Positions 28,347 through 37,332 of a stretch of 64,000 nucleotides of DNA are shown one piece after another. The position numbers were made by a program, and so were the translations under genes. The notes beneath the pieces are model-generated. The model saw nothing but the letters and a program-made list of their open reading frames with translations. It ran no database searches and was not told the DNA's origin. Positions within the stretch are counted from its first letter, which is position 1; each line of letters starts with the position of its first letter. Source of the stretch: Pelagihabitans sp947500445. Its GTDB lineage: Bacteria > Bacteroidota > Bacteroidia > Flavobacteriales > Flavobacteriaceae. Location of the stretch: contig NZ_JBNGOP010000012.1 in assembly GCF_050589625.1 (NCBI RefSeq), positions 1 through 64,000 of the forward strand, given 5' to 3'.

Positions 28347-28643
28347 TTATTTGAACCTAGTTACAGGATTTTTCTTAGTTGGAAAAACACGATATATATT
28401 TATGGCTTCTTTTTCAAACTTATAGAGAATGACGTAAGGAAATTTCTTAGAAGGCACTTGTCTATATCCCTTGTAGATAACCTTAAACATTGATGGATTA
28501 TTTACTACATATTCCATTGTCCTTTCAATATCATTCAAAAATGTATTAGCTAGTTGATTTGAAATTTTGGAGTAATAATCAAAAGAATCTGCAATGTCTA
28601 ATTTAGCGTCATTCTCAAAAAGGACATTGTATTTATGTTCCAT
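28347..28643 (-). CDS. RelE/ParE-family toxin
   Basis: About 98 aa from the ATG at 28643 (MEHKYNVLFENDAKLDIADS); an in-frame ATG at 28658 adds five residues. It has the RelE/ParE fold pattern: N-terminal strand and helix (IADSFDYYSKIS), then basic C-terminal strands (YRQVPSKKFPYVILYKFE, IYRVFPTKKNP). Family toxins cleave mRNA at the ribosome or poison gyrase; which applies is unclear. The start overlaps the antitoxin gene's end by 11 bp. Confidence 0.82.
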   Translation of the reverse strand: MEHKYNVLFENDAKLDIADSFDYYSKISNQLANTFLNDIERTMEYVVNNPSMFKVIYKGYRQVPSKKFPYVILYKFEKEAINIYRVFPTKKNPVTRFK

Positions 28644-28878
28644 TTCTGTTTTTTGCAAATTTCTTCACGCTTTCCCATGAATGAAATACAGCGTCACCCT
28701 TTACTTCTTTCTCTGTAGAAATATCTAGGACTCGTTTTTGGGCATCGGTAAGTTTATAATCCTTTATTCCAAACCAATCTTCTGGAAGCAAATTGAATAA
28801 TTGCGTCTTCTCTTTTAGAGATAGTTCTTCAAACGCTTTGGCTAATTGCGCTACGGTTATATTTGGTGTTTTCGCCAT
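28633..28878 (-). CDS. Antitoxin-like small protein of a type II TA pair
   Basis: An 81-aa acidic/helical protein (TVAQLAKAFEELSLKEKTQL, TDAQKRVLDISTEKEVKGDA). It resembles the addiction-module component usually found before ParE-type toxins in Bacteroidetes. It is upstream of and overlaps the toxin gene, the standard type II order. A DNA-binding domain is not evident. Confidence 0.72.
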   Translation of the reverse strand: MAKTPNITVAQLAKAFEELSLKEKTQLFNLLPEDWFGIKDYKLTDAQKRVLDISTEKEVKGDAVFHSWESVKKFAKNRNGT

Positions 28879-28909
28879 ATATCAAAGATATAGAATATTT
28901 TTTTGACCT

Positions 28910-31899
28910 CTAATATAGTTGCTCTTCAAGTATATCCCTCCATTGGATAAACCCCTTTTTATCATCAGAATAATCATGGATAATTCGGCTAAAGTTTATG
29001 GGTTGAGATTCAAGATACGCCTGCCTGCCGTGGTTTCTAATTATATTCAATGCTAAATCGACCGAAGATAGGTTTTCTTTTAAGGTCGAGCTATTTTTAT
29101 CGAAATGCCAAATATAAGTAGCTTCCTCGGTATCTAGAGTTTCCAGAACCACATGGAATTGGTGATTTCCGACCAGCAGGAAAACAAAGGAAAAGGGATG
29201 AAGTACAAATCGAAGTTTTAAAATTGAGCGGGCATGATTGTCGGCCAAATAACGTAGTTGCCGAAAATGTCTTACATCTTTCTTTGAGAGGATGTCCTCC
29301 AATAATTCATGTTCAGACGGATAAAGCCTTTGAACTTCATCTTCCTCTTTTATTGTATTGGGTTCATCTTCGGTATTAGCTTTTTTAATAAAAAATCTCT
29401 TTTCCACAAACTTAAACCTTACACTTTCCAAGACTTCACGTTTTATCCTTTCCAAGTCGTTGGAAGTTGCTAATTGGGCTACTAAAATACCGTTGTCAAA
29501 TTCTGCAGAAATTTGTATTTCAACGGTTTTGGAATCCAACACTTTGGCAAAATAGGGTTTTAGTACCTCGAACTCTGGACGGATATAATCATTTTCGATT
29601 TCGAATTCCAACCCGTCGGTAGACATGCTACTTATGTGGACAAATGCAATTGTGCCGAAACGAAAATCGAGCTGTTCAATAGGTACTTTAAGAGTTGTGC
29701 TTATGGAACTACTATTTTGCACTTCGGGAGTTAGGGTGAGGGCATCATCAAAAAGCGTAGCTTGCCTATCCAGATTTCGGTAGTAGGTTTTTTTTTTGAG
29801 AAAAAGCCGATTGAGGTATTCAATCTTATAATCCCTGTAATCATAGATCAACGGGGCTATTTCGGAACGCTGTACCCTTCCTATATATTGAATCAGTTTT
29901 CCCTTGAAAGAAAAGGATAGACCAGAAACAGGCAAGTCACGTTTTGTAGATCGGTGCCTTCTCCAAAGAGCTGACCCGTGGTAATCAGGATTTGATAGTT
30001 TCCTGAATTGAGGATTTTCCATTTTAAACTTTTATCGCTTTCCGAATCGTCCCCACTTAATGCGATAACCTCAAATTTTTGCTTTAAAAACTGGTATAAT
30101 GTTGCAATATGTTCTTTTCGTTCTGTAATTACTACCGCACGTTTACCAGTACTTACTTCTGAGGTTATATCGGCAACGATGTTTCTGTTCCGTTCCGAAT
30201 CATGTACCAACACTTTGGACAAGGTTTCGAAAGTATCTGTTTTTGAATTAAAGGGAACATCTAGACTTGTATTCCTGATGATAACCCGTGCTTTTTTAAA
30301 GGTTTCAATATCCTGAGGTTTGATTTTGGCTATCAATTCTCCCAAATGGGCAAAAATCAGTTTGCCATCGCTATTTTTTCTAAAGGGTGTCGCGGTAAGT
30401 CCATATTGGTAATAAGGGGAAAGTTTGGAAATGATAGACGCATAGGATTTGGCGGGAATGTGATGACACTCGTCAATAATAATGGTCTTGAATATTTTTG
30501 AAATTTGAAGATTATCTATTTTTTTGCCCAGACTTTGAATCATTGCTATGGTAACTTGCTTACCTATTTTCACTTTACCCTGTCCGATTTTACCAATCTG
30601 ATTTTTAGGTAATCTCAGAAAAGCTTCGATACGTTCTACCCACTGGTTCAAAAGCTGTTTTCTGTGAACAATGATTAATGCTGGTTGGCATTTGTCTGCA
30701 ATTATTTTTAGTCCGATTATAGTTTTTCCAGATCCGGGAGGTGCTGCGATTACTCCAAAGTCTTTTTTAGAAATAGCTGGTAGTACTGTTTTCTGGTGTT
30801 TGAGCAACTCAGTGCTGAAAGTAAAGGTTATGTCTTCCGTTTTTTTTCTTTTGTCCTGAAAATTAAAATCGATTTTTTGTTTTTTACAAAATCGAAATAG
30901 TTGTCCGATAGCTCCTCTCGGAAGAACGACCTCATTTTTTGCTTCCGAAACAAGATTGAAATACCTATCGGTGTCCCGAGTGTTTCTTCCTATTTTCTTC
31001 TTTATGAAATAGTCCGGGTTTACTACATTGAATGTATCCTTTATAAAATTGACCAAGGGTGTGGACAAGCCCGTCTTTTGGATTCGAATTTTGTTGTCCA
31101 AACGTATGACAAGAATGTTGTCAGATAAAGAGGGCTCAAGTCCGTTAGCATCGTTTTTAACAACCTCATTGTATAAAACATCAAGTTCGTTGATTTTTAG
31201 TCTTTTGATTTGCTCTAAGAAATTCCATTGATTTTCATATGGAGCTAAAGATTTGGGGTCGATAAAGCAGCTATTGCCCTTTTCAATATTTGGATGATGT
31301 AGGGGTAAGGCTATAAGGTTACCCAAACCCTTTCCAGAAAGGAAATCTTGATTGGGGAACAATCTGTCAAAACTTGAAGTTTTATCGAATATGGAAAATG
31401 TTCCACTTTTTTCGAGTAGTTGTTTAAAGATGGCCCTGCTTTTGGCGGCGGGGTAAGCTGCTTCAAAAAATATCCAAACGTGTCCACCGTTTCCGGAACG
31501 GGAACGTTCCAAATATGCTGGAATATTTTTGGACTCACAAAGCGAAATAAAATCCCTGCATTCCTGTATCCAGTTTTGCTTATCAAAATCAGCTACAATG
31601 AATATGGAAGTATTGTCTTTTAATAGTGGGTAAAGGCCTATTTGCTGTTGGCCTTCCAAATGTTTGAGAATCTGATTGTCGTTCAAGGACAAAAAGGATT
31701 TTTCGGTAAAGTCCTTAAATGTTCCCCCATTGATTTTATGCAGTCTATATCGGTACGGATCATAAAAGTAGGCGGGCATATAGCCGCTTTTGGCTCCTTT
31801 TTCCCATCTGATGGCAAAAACATCGTCCCTTCCTCTAAATAGGGACTTAAATAATTGAATATCTTCTTTGCTTTCCAATTCAAAGGCTATTTTGACCAT
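28910..31899 (-). pseudogene. Frameshifted TOTE-type AEP primase-DEAH helicase
   Basis: Two overlapping frames (31899-29893, 668 aa; continuing to 28910) together make one protein of about 990 aa. The N-terminal archaeo-eukaryotic primase domain of the TOTE conflict-system type starts LFRGRDDVFAIRW and has Asp104-Phe-Asp106 and SGNGGHVW (His140). An SF2 helicase follows with APPGSGKT (Lys392), DECHH (476-480) and GLTATPF. The frame breaks inside helicase motif V/VI: VYPF is followed by a stop in frame 1, while frame 2 carries SFKGKLIQYIGRVQR. Restoring one T in the CCTTTTC run (29911-29914) rejoins them. All nucleotide-binding motifs precede the break. TOTE systems are predicted defence or conflict elements; activity of the truncated form is doubtful. 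Confidence 0.85.
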
Positions 31900-32165
31900 T
31901 AAGTGGAATAAAAATAGCGATAAATTGGCGGTTAGAATTTAAGTAGTTGTATGGCTAATCGTGCGGTGCCGAGGGTGTTGGAAAACTCATAGGTTTTTCA
32001 ACTTCCGTAGGAACATGGATTTGCGAGACGATAGCCTATTTTAATGTTAGTATCAAATAACAGTCAAATAAGCTAGTACCGATATATGTTGACTTTATTG
32101 AGTAGTCAATAATAATAACAGGAATGTCGTCAAATAAGATTAGAAACTATAATTCCATTTTAAAT

Positions 32166-32193
32166 GTCAAGTTTTTTACACAAAAAACTTGAC
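32166..32193. repeat. Perfect 12-bp inverted repeat, operator-like
   Basis: GTCAAGTTTTTT / AAAAAACTTGAC with loop ACAC. The outer sequence (TGTCAAGTTTTTT) resembles the abiEi operator at 32358 (TGTCCAGTTTTTT), so it may be a second AbiEi-binding site or the relic of another abiE promoter. Confidence 0.6.
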
Positions 32194-32267
32194 CTGTTGG
32201 CCTTTAGTTCCGTTTCGGAAGAAAGAATTGAATGGGTAGTTCGTGAATAAACTAGGCGATACTATAT

Positions 32268-32322
32268 TGTAACCCTTTTACCTTGCGGGCATTTAAGAAG
32301 CCCGCAAGGTAAAAGGGTTACA
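32268..32322. repeat. Perfect 23-bp inverted repeat
   Basis: Arms 32268-32290 and 32300-32322 are perfectly complementary around a 9-nt loop (ATTTAAGAA), with a G+C-rich inner stem (CCTTGCGGGC). This is far stronger than needed for termination. It may be a terminator, a small structured RNA or a protein-bound site. Confidence 0.75.
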
Positions 32323-32357
32323 TACACAATGCAACTAAAGTTATCAGTACTTATTAA

Positions 32358-32406
32358 AAAATGTCCAGTTTTTTAATAAATAAACTGGACATTTTAAATA
32401 CCTTTG
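32358..32406 (+). promoter_or_regulatory. abiEi promoter with overlapping inverted-repeat operator
   Basis: AAAATGTCCAGTTT (32358-32371) and its inverse (32382-32395) flank a 10-nt loop. The -7 box TACCTTTG follows at 32399-32406, and the ATG is at 32422. AbiEi antitoxins are known to repress their own promoter through inverted repeats, which fits this position. The -7 box also rules out the in-frame TTG at 32404 as start. Confidence 0.6.
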
Positions 32407-32421
32407 TATAAATATTTTCCA

Positions 32422-33153
32422 ATGAAAACCTCTGAATATATTGAAGATAAGATTAATAAATTGCCCAAAGGGTATGTGTTCACCTATATAGATTTTATGA
32501 ATGAGGTGAGTAGGAGGGAAGCTGTCATTAAACATTTGAATAGAATGGCTACTTCTGGTAAGATAAACAAGCTATCCAAAGGTAAATACTTCAAACCACA
32601 GGAAACTGTATTTGGTACTTTGTTGCCAGACCAACGTCAAATTGTAAAAGACCTGTTAGAAGAAAACGGAAAGCTTGTTGGCTATATTACGGGCTACAGT
32701 ATTTATAATTCATTAGGTCTTACCACTCAAGTGAGTAGCGTAATACAAATTGGTAAACGGGAAATAAGACCATCATTTAAAAGAGGTCGTTTTAAAATTG
32801 CATTCATCAAACAAAAGAATACGATTAATAAAGACAATATTCCTTTGCTGCGATTGCTAGATGTTATACGCTATATCAAGAAAATACCAGATACTACTAT
32901 AGATAAAAGTTGTACCCGTCTTATGACATTATTGCGTGAATTGAAATCTGATGAACAAAAACAACTCATAAAATTAGCTTTCAAGTATTCACCTGCAACT
33001 AGGGCATTATTGGGTGCATTATTAAGAGAGATTGATTGTAAAGAAGAAGCTGCAATAAGAGACCTTCAAGATACTTTAAACCCCATAACGGTTTATAATC
33101 TCAATATTTCTGAAAATGTATTGTCAAATGCCAAATACTGGAATATAAAATGA
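32422..33153 (+). CDS. DUF6088/AbiEi-type antitoxin of a type IV TA pair
   Basis: A 243-aa protein from ATG 32422 (MKTSEYIEDKINKLPKGYVF). The N-terminal winged-helix segment (NRMATSGKINKLSKGKYFKP) should bind the operator just upstream, and the C-terminal part (GYSIYNSLGLTTQV, KKIPDTT) is the DUF6088 antitoxin region. The frame is intact, and its end overlaps the toxin start by 4 bp (ATGA). AbiEi-like antitoxins counter the nucleotidyltransferase toxin without direct binding (type IV). Confidence 0.88.
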   Translation: MKTSEYIEDKINKLPKGYVFTYIDFMNEVSRREAVIKHLNRMATSGKINKLSKGKYFKPQETVFGTLLPDQRQIVKDLLEENGKLVGYITGYSIYNSLGLTTQVSSVIQIGKREIRPSFKRGRFKIAFIKQKNTINKDNIPLLRLLDVIRYIKKIPDTTIDKSCTRLMTLLRELKSDEQKQLIKLAFKYSPATRALLGALLREIDCKEEAAIRDLQDTLNPITVYNLNISENVLSNAKYWNIK

Positions 33154-34136
33154 AGCTGCACGAAAACAAAGAACTTTTTGAACAGGCGGTAAAAGCTACC
33201 GCCGAACGTATGGATATTTTAGATATTTATATCGAAAAGGATTACTGGGTTTGCTATGCCTTAAAACTCATTTATGAAAGCGATATCAAGCATGAAGCTA
33301 TATTTAAAGGAGGTACGGCATTATCAAAGTGCTATAAATACATCGACCGCTTTTCTGAAGATATTGATTTAGTGGTCTTGCGAAGAGAAGAAGAAACGGG
33401 TAATCAACTAAAGAACAAGCTTAAAAAAATAACCAAAGCGATTACAGCCCCATTTGTCGAAGTAGCTATGGAAGGCATTACCAATAAAATGGGAATGATT
33501 CGAAAGATAGCCTATAACTACCCAAAAACCTTTAAAGGAAATTACGGACAGGTACGAGATGTCATTATCATAGAAGCAACATAGCTAGGTTACTATGAGC
33601 CATATTCTAATAAAGTACTGAACACCTATATCTATGATATGATGGTTGCCACTAATCAAACAGCCTTAGCTGAAGAGTATGACCTATTGCCCTTTGAAGC
33701 TCTAGTATTAGATTCTATAAGAACACTTTGCGAAAAGATAATGAGTTTGGTAAGGTTCTCACATACCGAAACCCCTATAGTAGATTTGAACGCTAAAATC
33801 AGGCATGTGTATGATATTCATCAACTATTGAAAGATGAAGCGGTTCAAACGTTTTTTAATTCGGATGATTTCGATACAATGCTGCTGAAAGTAGCTGCCG
33901 ATGACGTACAAAGCTTTAAGAACAATAACGAATGGTTAATACATCATCCGAAAGACGCTATGATTTTCAAAAAACCTAAAGAAACTTGGAATCAACTAAA
34001 AGACACTTATCAGAATGATTTTAAGTTTTTGGTGTATGGAGAATTACCAAAAGGACATAGCATTTTGTCAACGATTATAGAATTGTCAGATAGGTTGCTT
34101 CAAGTGAAGTGGAAAATAAAACAAAAAAACAGCTAA
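33150..34136 (+). pseudogene. AbiEii/AbiGii nucleotidyltransferase toxin with in-frame amber stop
   Basis: The 5' part (144 codons) carries the toxin's nucleotidyltransferase signature: GGTALS (54-59) and EDIDLV (Asp71, Asp73). The TAG at 33582-33584 interrupts the frame. The same frame then continues LGYYEPYSNK to 34136 (AEEYDLLPFEAL, KIRHVYDIHQLL), which is the normal remainder. Relatives typically have Trp here (ATWLG), so TGG to TAG is the likely lesion. The truncated product would lose the C-terminal half and is probably non-toxic. The cognate antitoxin upstream remains intact. Confidence 0.88.
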
Positions 34137-34436
34137 TTAAACAACGCTAAGCCCATTATGACAGATACTCATTCCGCCTAAAAAGATAAACCAATTAAGA
34201 AAATGAAAAATGTGGTAAGGGGAGTTAAAATATTTCAGTATCTCAGGATAGCTGACATGCATTAATGCCAGTCCAAGAATATGGAAAGCCAGTCTGGGTT
34301 TTTCAATGTACTTATCCCATTTAGTAGCTTCATTGAACATAAATTGGGTAAAGACCTTGATATATACAATTAGCAACCTAACATATACATATGTAAAGCA
34401 GAATATGAGCAGATATGTAGTGATTAAAGGATTCAT
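34137..34436 (-). CDS. Small hypothetical membrane protein
   Basis: A 99-aa hydrophobic protein with about three membrane helices (ITTYLLIFCFTYVYVRLLI near the start, FHILGLALMHV, FHFLNWFIFLGGM). The ATG at 34436 begins 2 bp after the integrase stop and the stop abuts the AbiEii gene end, so the ORF fits its slot exactly and may be co-transcribed with the integrase. Family not recognised. Confidence 0.5.
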   Translation of the reverse strand: MNPLITTYLLIFCFTYVYVRLLIVYIKVFTQFMFNEATKWDKYIEKPRLAFHILGLALMHVSYPEILKYFNSPYHIFHFLNWFIFLGGMSICHNGLSVV

Positions 34437-34438
34437 TG

Positions 34439-35576
34439 CTATCCAAAATTTATATCCAATTCAGGAATCATATTAGCCGCAGCCTTCATTTTTTCATCGA
34501 TGATTTTAGCATATATCTGTGTGGTTCTTATTTCTCGATGTCCTAAGCGTTTTGATACGGTATAAATATCGGCTCCATTTTCTAGCAATAGCACCGCATT
34601 GGTATGTCGTGCACTATGAAAAGTAATATGCTTTGTAATTCCCGCGCGCATGCACCATGTTAGGATTTGCGCATTGAAATGTGCGCCATACCTCAAACCT
34701 TTAAATACCTTCTCATCTGGACTTCGTTGACTGCCTAAGAGTTTTCTTGCTTGCGCGGAAATATAGAGGTATTCAGCACTATCTGTTTTCTTTTGTCTGA
34801 ATATCACCCTAGCACCATTTTCTTCATCGCGTACTTCCGACCATTTCATTTTATCAATATCGCCTCCACCGAAGTCCCGTTAGACAACTAAAAATGAAAG
34901 CATTCTTTAAAACGGGGTATTTGCAGTAGGCATTGGATAGTGATTGTAGTTCGGAATACGTAAGATATTCTCTTAGCGATTCAGCTTGCGCAGATGTCTT
35001 CACGGATTTAATTACATCTTGTTGGATAAAACTTTCATTGTACGCTTCCCTAAGGGCGGCTCTAAATTTGTTGAAATAGGTATACTTTGAGTTTTGGGAT
35101 AGGGGAGTACCACTTTTCGTTTTAGCCTTCGTGTCTAAATATTTTTTAAAGTCCTTGATAAAATCGGTATCAATTTCGTTTAGCTCGATATGTTCAGGAC
35201 AGAATCGCTCAATATGTTTAAGGGCAGCATCCCAATTCCCATAATTGGAATGATTTTCATAACGTTCATCTTTTAAACGTCTAAAATAATCTAAGAAAGT
35301 GATTTCACCTTTCTTCTCATTTTTGATATTGTACTTCCCTTTTATATAATCCGCCTTGCGAATGGTGAAAATATTTTTAGCCATCTGCATGGCTTCCTTA
35401 TTCTTTCTTTTTTCATCTGCATTTTGAGGAATTTCAAATAAATACAACTGAAGATATTCAAAAGTTCTTTGATGACTTATGACACCATTTTCATCTTTCT
35501 TATATCCATTGTAGAATTCTAGGTATAAACTAGATTTACCATTTTTCAATTTTTTCTGCCGTAGCTTTATTTTCAT
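34439..35576 (-). pseudogene. Tyrosine integrase disrupted by a frameshift
   Basis: Phage-type site-specific recombinase split in two frames. The 5' part (35576-34854, 240 aa) has the Arm-type N-terminus, the SAM-like core-binding domain and the first catalytic Arg (TGLRW, Arg236). The 3' part (to 34439) has HSARH (HxxR), LGHRE and IYAKI (Tyr nucleophile). Reading TGG-AGC-GAT instead of the present TGG-AGG-CGAT restores TGLRWSDIDKMKW, so one inserted G broke the gene. The size and order match integrases of Bacteroidetes islands. An inverted repeat lies just upstream. Confidence 0.88.
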
Positions 35577-35588
35577 AATTATGTCTTA

Positions 35589-35612
35589 CGAGGTGTAAAT
35601 TTTTACACCTCG
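35589..35612. promoter_or_regulatory. Palindrome upstream of the integrase
   Basis: CGAGGTGTAAA and its exact inverse flank a 2-nt centre, 13 bp before the integrase ATG. The half-site GAGGTGTAAA recurs at 35630-35639 and in the left repeat at 28004. It could bind the recombinase, an excisionase or a repressor. Confidence 0.55.
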
Positions 35613-35629
35613 GGCTAAAAAAACCGTTT

Positions 35630-35656
35630 GAGGTGTAAATAAGGTGTAAAAATATA
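35630..35656 (+). repeat. Right copy of island direct repeat
   Basis: GAGGTGTAAATAAGGTGTAA followed by AAATATA; the partner of 28004-28030, in the leader of the integrase gene. Confidence 0.5.
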
Positions 35657-35757
35657 TGAAAATAGGGTGAAAAAGGAAAAAATAGGAGTGCTAAATATTT
35701 CGTAACAATTTGATTTACAGTTAAATGAAACCAAATAGCGCCAAATGAAATTGGCAA

Positions 35758-37146
35758 TTATTTCCCAATACAGAAATTAGCAAAAATGTTTCCTAGCAAA
35801 TCGTCGGAGGTTATTTCACCTGTAATTTCACCAAAGTGGTGAAGGGCCTGCCGGATATCGATGGCCAACAAATCGCCGGAAAGACCTTCCGACATACCGA
35901 ACTGTACTTTTTCTACCTCTTCCAAGGCTTTGAGCAGGGCATCGTAATGTCTGGAATTTGTTACGATGGTATCGTTGTTCTTGAGCCTACCGGTATTGAT
36001 GAAACCTAGCAAGGTCTCCTTTAGGGCATCTATTCCCGAACCTTTTTTTGCCGCAATAAAAAGAACCTCTTTTGAACGGGAAGCCAAAGCTTCCTTTTCG
36101 CCAGAAGTCAGCTGATCTGCCTTGTTGGCAACGATGACCACCGGCTTTTCGGGATACCGCTCTTTTAAGGCCTCCGTTTCGGTCTTCAATTGATCTTCAT
36201 TGTTTTTGATTTCCGTCGCCTCCTTTAAATAAAGGACCACTTGGGCCTTTTCAATTTTTTCATAGGTACGTTGTATCCCCATGTTTTCGATGACATCCGA
36301 GGTATTACGGATCCCGGCAGTATCGATAAATCGAAATCCGATGCCGCCAATGGTAATCTCATCCTCAATCGTGTCCCTTGTGGTACCGGCAATATCGGAG
36401 ACCAAGGCGCGTTCCTCGTTGAGCAATGCATTCAATAGGGTGGACTTCCCTACATTTGGGGCACCGACGATGGCGACCGGAATACCGTTCTTTATAACAT
36501 TTCCAATAGCAAAGGAATCCAACAGACTTTTGAGTACCGTCCGAATTTCGGACAACAATGTTTTGAACTGTTCGCGGTCGGCGAACTCCACGTCTTCCTC
36601 TGCAAAGTCAAGTTCCAATTCGATCAGGGAGGCAAAATTCAGAAGTTCTTGCCGCAACTGTTGAATTTTGTTGCTAAAACCACCACGCATCTGCTGTATG
36701 GCAATTTGGTGACTGGCCTCATTGTCCGAAGCGATCAGGTCGGCGACGGCCTCGGCTTGGCTGAGGTCCATTTTTCCGTTTAAAAAGGCCCTTAAGGTAA
36801 ACTCCCCCGCGTTCGCCATACGACAGCCGTTTCGAAGGAACAATTCCAGTATTTTTTGTTGTATAAAGGGAGAACCGTGGCAAGAGATTTCCACCACATT
36901 TTCACCAGTATAGGAATGCGGACCATTAAAAACCGAAACCAACACCTGGTCCAACGTTTTGCTGCCGTCCACAATATGCCCCAAATGAACGGTATGGCTT
37001 TTTTGATGGGAAAGGTCTTTGTCCTTTATGGATTTGAACAGCGGCACGGTAAGCGTTATCGCATTTTTCCCGGAAATACGTAAAACTGCGATGGCACCTG
37101 CCCCGGAGGGCGTGGCAAGGGCGATAATGGCGTCATCTAATGGCAT
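35758..37146 (-). CDS. mnmE: tRNA modification GTPase MnmE (TrmE)
   Basis: A 462-aa GTPase that with MnmG makes the cmnm5 modification at U34 of certain tRNAs. Order: N-terminal folate-binding domain (1-120), helical domain, then a G domain with GAPNVGKST (228-236), GTTRDT and DTAG, and the C-terminal CIGK with the catalytic Cys. The gene is intact, including the 3' end (FANFCIGK), although the island abuts its stop codon. Its terminal nucleotides (TTCTGTATTGGGAAATAA) resemble the trmE attachment core used by SGI1-type elements. Confidence 0.97.
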   Translation of the reverse strand: MPLDDAIIALATPSGAGAIAVLRISGKNAITLTVPLFKSIKDKDLSHQKSHTVHLGHIVDGSKTLDQVLVSVFNGPHSYTGENVVEISCHGSPFIQQKILELFLRNGCRMANAGEFTLRAFLNGKMDLSQAEAVADLIASDNEASHQIAIQQMRGGFSNKIQQLRQELLNFASLIELELDFAEEDVEFADREQFKTLLSEIRTVLKSLLDSFAIGNVIKNGIPVAIVGAPNVGKSTLLNALLNEERALVSDIAGTTRDTIEDEITIGGIGFRFIDTAGIRNTSDVIENMGIQRTYEKIEKAQVVLYLKEATEIKNNEDQLKTETEALKERYPEKPVVIVANKADQLTSGEKEALASRSKEVLFIAAKKGSGIDALKETLLGFINTGRLKNNDTIVTNSRHYDALLKALEEVEKVQFGMSEGLSGDLLAIDIRQALHHFGEITGEITSDDLLGNIFANFCIGK

Positions 37147-37332
37147 AGGGCAGGCAATACTAGAGCGTAAAAGTAAAACTAATTCGGTATATAAAAAGGA
37201 GAAAGACCGATAAATCCATACCGTTCCAACAGCTTGGTCGATCCTTAGTTTTCAACATTCTTAAAATGTAGTATCTTCGATATACCATTAACCATTGAAG
37301 TGGTTTGAAACCACTTGTTTAAAATCAATACC

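Larger units (their letters stand above)
31900..32421. other. Intergenic region rich in inverted repeats
   Basis: 522 bp between the divergent primase-helicase and abiEi genes. It holds three perfect hairpins (32166-32193, 32268-32322, 32358-32395) and the abiEi promoter. No ORF supported. Confidence 0.5.
27932..35757. mobile_element. Decaying integrative genomic island next to mnmE
   Basis: An A+T-rich block with a tyrosine integrase at its right end, two toxin-antitoxin systems and a primase-helicase, bounded on the right by the mnmE stop codon. Similar direct repeats lie near both ends (28004-28030 and 35630-35656). The mnmE 3' end is a known integration site of elements such as SGI1. The integrase, the helicase and the AbiEii toxin are each broken by one lesion, so the element is probably immobile. 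The left boundary is uncertain. Confidence 0.55.

Noticed and set aside
28910..30022. A separate 370-codon gene after the helicase
   Set aside because: Its first 35 codons overlap the helicase out of frame and it has no sensible start; the sequence from SFKGKL on is the helicase C-terminus.
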